Shown one piece after another: positions 4,478 through 6,272 of a DNA stretch of 6,272 nucleotides (its first letter is position 1; each line of letters starts with the position of its first letter). The notes beneath the pieces were generated by a model. That model made no database searches, was not told the DNA's origin, and was given only the letters and a program-made list of their open reading frames with translations. The DNA is taken from assembly GCA_030671165.1 (NCBI GenBank), contig DAOVAG010000053.1:1-6272 (forward strand), written 5' to 3'. The stretch is from Candidatus Bathyarchaeota archaeon (GTDB lineage Archaea; Thermoproteota; Bathyarchaeia; RBG-16-48-13; GCA-020355125). The position numbers and the translations under genes are program-made.

Positions 4478-6272
4478 ATGTTCCCTGAAAGTGCTTATAA
4501 ACTCCCGTTTTTTCTTGAAAATGATTTCATTAGAAAGAAATGTACCTGTTGTAATAGTTATTTCTGGACTCAAAATCCTGATTTAGATAATTGTGGAGAC
4601 GCTCCGTGTCAAGAGTATACCTTTATTGGGAAATCCCCAACAAGGAGAGGCTTCACTATTGAAGAACTAAGAGAAGCTTTCTTATCTTTCTTTGAAAAAA
4701 ATAGCCACACAAGAATTAATCATTACCCTGTAATTGCTCGATGGAGAGACGATCTCTTCATTACAATTGCAAGTATAGCTAACTTTCAACCTTTTGTAAC
4801 TGAGGGGCTTATTCCTCCTCCTGCAAATCCTCTTGTAATAAGCCAACCTTGTTTACGATTTAATGATATTGATAATGTAGGTTTAACGGCTGGTCGTCAT
4901 CTTACAATATTTGAAATGGGTGGAGCTCACGCTTTCAATTATCCAAAAAAAAAGATATATTGGAAAAATCAGACAATTAATTTACACCATCAATTTCTTA
5001 CAGAAGTTCTTGGTATTGACTCCGACCTTGTCACTTATAAAGAAGGAATATGGTCTGGAGGGGGAAACGCTGGACCAGATGTAGAGGGATGTGTATGTGG
5101 ACTTGAGGTTTCAACTCTGGTCTTCATGCAATATAAGGTTGTAAACGATGAATTGGTAGATATGCCCATAAAGATTGTTGACACAGGGTATGGAATAGAG
5201 CGTTTCAGTTGGTTATCTCAAGGTTCATTAAGTGGTTTCCATGCTCTGTATGGTTCACTTCTAGATAAGATAATGACTCTTGCAGGGTTGAATAATATTG
5301 ATGAGAAATTTCTGTTTGAAAGTTCGAAGTTTTCAGCTATTATGAACAGTGAATTTGTTCCCGATAGGATGTCCTTAAGGGAAAATGTAGCTAAAAAGCT
5401 TGATGTGAACCCTCTTAATTTAGATAAGCTCATGGTTCCAGTTGAAAGTGCATATGCTATTACTGATCATACAAAAGCATTGGTTTTCATGTTAGCTGAA
5501 GGTGTAGTCCCATCAAACACCAAGGAAGGCTATCTCATAAGACTATTGATGAGACGGGTTTATAAGCTCTTAAGATTTCTCGGAATAGAATCATATTTTT
5601 TTGAGATCATTAATGACCAAATAGATCGTTGGTCTCAAAGCTTTCCCCATATAAAAAACATGCGAACAGAGATATTAGATGCCCTTTCAGTTGAAGTGAA
5701 AAAATATCAAATCACTTTGAAAAGAGGAATTGGTTTATCACAGAGGATAGCTAAAAAACTTAAATTAACTGGAAAACAAGAGGTCCCACTTGAAACATTA
5801 GTAGAACTATACGATTCTCATGGAATTCCTCCAGAAATAGTTAAAGATGTTCTTCAAAAAGATGATATGTTTCTCCATATTCCAGATAACTTCTATGCAA
5901 TGATTGCAAAGAGCCATATTTCACCAAAGATTCAAGGGGAAACCTTTGATGATGCATCTGAATTGAAAAGTAAGATTTCGGAGATAAAGAAAACTAGACA
6001 ACTATATTATGAGAATTCATATTTACAGGAATTAAACGCAGTAGTTCTCAAGGTAATTGACAACAGATTTATTGTTTTGGATAAAACTATATTCTATCCA
6101 GAGAGTGGTGGACAACAATCTGATTCAGGTATAATTAACATAGATGGAAAACAGATTGATGTAATAGGCGTTCAAAAAATTGGAAACGTCATTCTTCACG
6201 AGATAAAGGATGAAATCTCTTTTGATACTAAGGAAATAACTGCTAAAATCAATTGGGATAAACGGTTAAACA
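4478..6272 (+). CDS. alaS: Alanyl-tRNA synthetase, archaeal type (3' partial)
   Basis: This class II synthetase charges tRNA-Ala and hydrolyses mischarged Ser/Gly-tRNA. The frame is open for 598 codons to the right edge; full archaeal enzymes have about 900. Visible in order: the archaeal N-terminal Cys motif (C22, C25, C39, C44, with 'FWTQNPD' between); the catalytic core with 'RWRDDLF' (88-94), 'IANFQPFV' (100-107), 'ISQPCLRFNDIDNVG' (121-135) and 'GRHLTIFEM' (139-147); 'WSGGGNAGPDVEG' and 'DTGYGIERF', the class II motif 3 region; and 'ITDHTKALVFMLAEG'. The tRNA-recognition helices follow, with 'LIRLLMRRVYKLL'. The editing domain begins near residue 520, with 'FYPESGGQQSDSG' from F539. The window ends at 'WDKRLN', just before the expected HxxxH editing motif. 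TAG at 4475-4477 closes the frame upstream, so ATG 4478, preceded by AAGGA at 4465-4469, is the start. No frameshift or missing core motif is seen. Confidence 0.96.
   Translation, partial: MFPESAYKLPFFLENDFIRKKCTCCNSYFWTQNPDLDNCGDAPCQEYTFIGKSPTRRGFTIEELREAFLSFFEKNSHTRINHYPVIARWRDDLFITIASIANFQPFVTEGLIPPPANPLVISQPCLRFNDIDNVGLTAGRHLTIFEMGGAHAFNYPKKKIYWKNQTINLHHQFLTEVLGIDSDLVTYKEGIWSGGGNAGPDVEGCVCGLEVSTLVFMQYKVVNDELVDMPIKIVDTGYGIERFSWLSQGSLSGFHALYGSLLDKIMTLAGLNNIDEKFLFESSKFSAIMNSEFVPDRMSLRENVAKKLDVNPLNLDKLMVPVESAYAITDHTKALVFMLAEGVVPSNTKEGYLIRLLMRRVYKLLRFLGIESYFFEIINDQIDRWSQSFPHIKNMRTEILDALSVEVKKYQITLKRGIGLSQRIAKKLKLTGKQEVPLETLVELYDSHGIPPEIVKDVLQKDDMFLHIPDNFYAMIAKSHISPKIQGETFDDASELKSKISEIKKTRQLYYENSYLQELNAVVLKVIDNRFIVLDKTIFYPESGGQQSDSGIINIDGKQIDVIGVQKIGNVILHEIKDEISFDTKEITAKINWDKRLN

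Noticed and set aside
4376..4573. 65-codon minus-strand frame covering the alaS start.
   Set aside because: Half of it is antisense to the conserved AlaRS N-terminus, and it has no promoter or homology I can recognise.
5218..5433. 71-codon minus-strand frame inside alaS.
   Set aside because: It is fully antisense to the conserved AlaRS core and has no recognisable features.

Overview
This AT-rich window carries the classic archaeal stalk and transcription-elongation cluster: secE, spt5, uL11, uL1, uL10 and P1/L12, followed by an archaeal-type alaS that runs off the right edge. All live genes are on the plus strand. The domain assignment (Archaea) is secure. It rests on the NGN+KOW Spt5 beside SecE, the archaeal-type uL10 with an L12-binding spine, an L12 with a Glu/Lys hinge and a terminal AGLGALFG tail, and the archaeal AlaRS N-terminus with its Cys motif. 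The phylum is not resolved by anything I can read. An AT-rich mesophilic lineage, possibly Asgard or TACK-like, is a guess.

Layout: 2-184 is the 3' end of an RDD-family membrane protein. 223 to about 943 is a heavily decayed NAD(P)-dependent epimerase/dehydratase pseudogene, with two reading frames, several stops and net deletions. 976-989 is a candidate TATA element for the cluster. 1005-4207 is the secE-spt5-rpl11-rpl1-rpl10-rpl12 block, with gaps of 16, 35, 53, 11 and 103 bases. 4208-4477 is a 270-base gap that does not look like plain spacer. It holds a 39-codon ATG frame followed by an overlapping open frame that stops on the base before alaS, possibly a second broken gene. 4478 to the right edge is alaS, the first 598 codons.

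The genes act together in protein synthesis and secretion. SecE is the Sec translocon subunit. Spt5 is the RNA polymerase processivity factor that can couple polymerase to the ribosome. uL1 forms the L1 stalk at the E site. uL11, uL10 and L12 build the factor-binding stalk that recruits translation GTPases. AlaRS supplies Ala-tRNA. Shine-Dalgarno sites overlap the preceding stop codons at spt5 and rpl10, which points to translational coupling. Both stalk genes rpl10 and rpl12 start with TTG behind GAGGTGA.

I see no clear new defence, mobile or RNA system. The items most worth a second look are the decayed epimerase, the frameshifted small frame before alaS, the uL10 that lacks the usual acidic tail, and the long rpl10-rpl12 gap that could hold an extra promoter.
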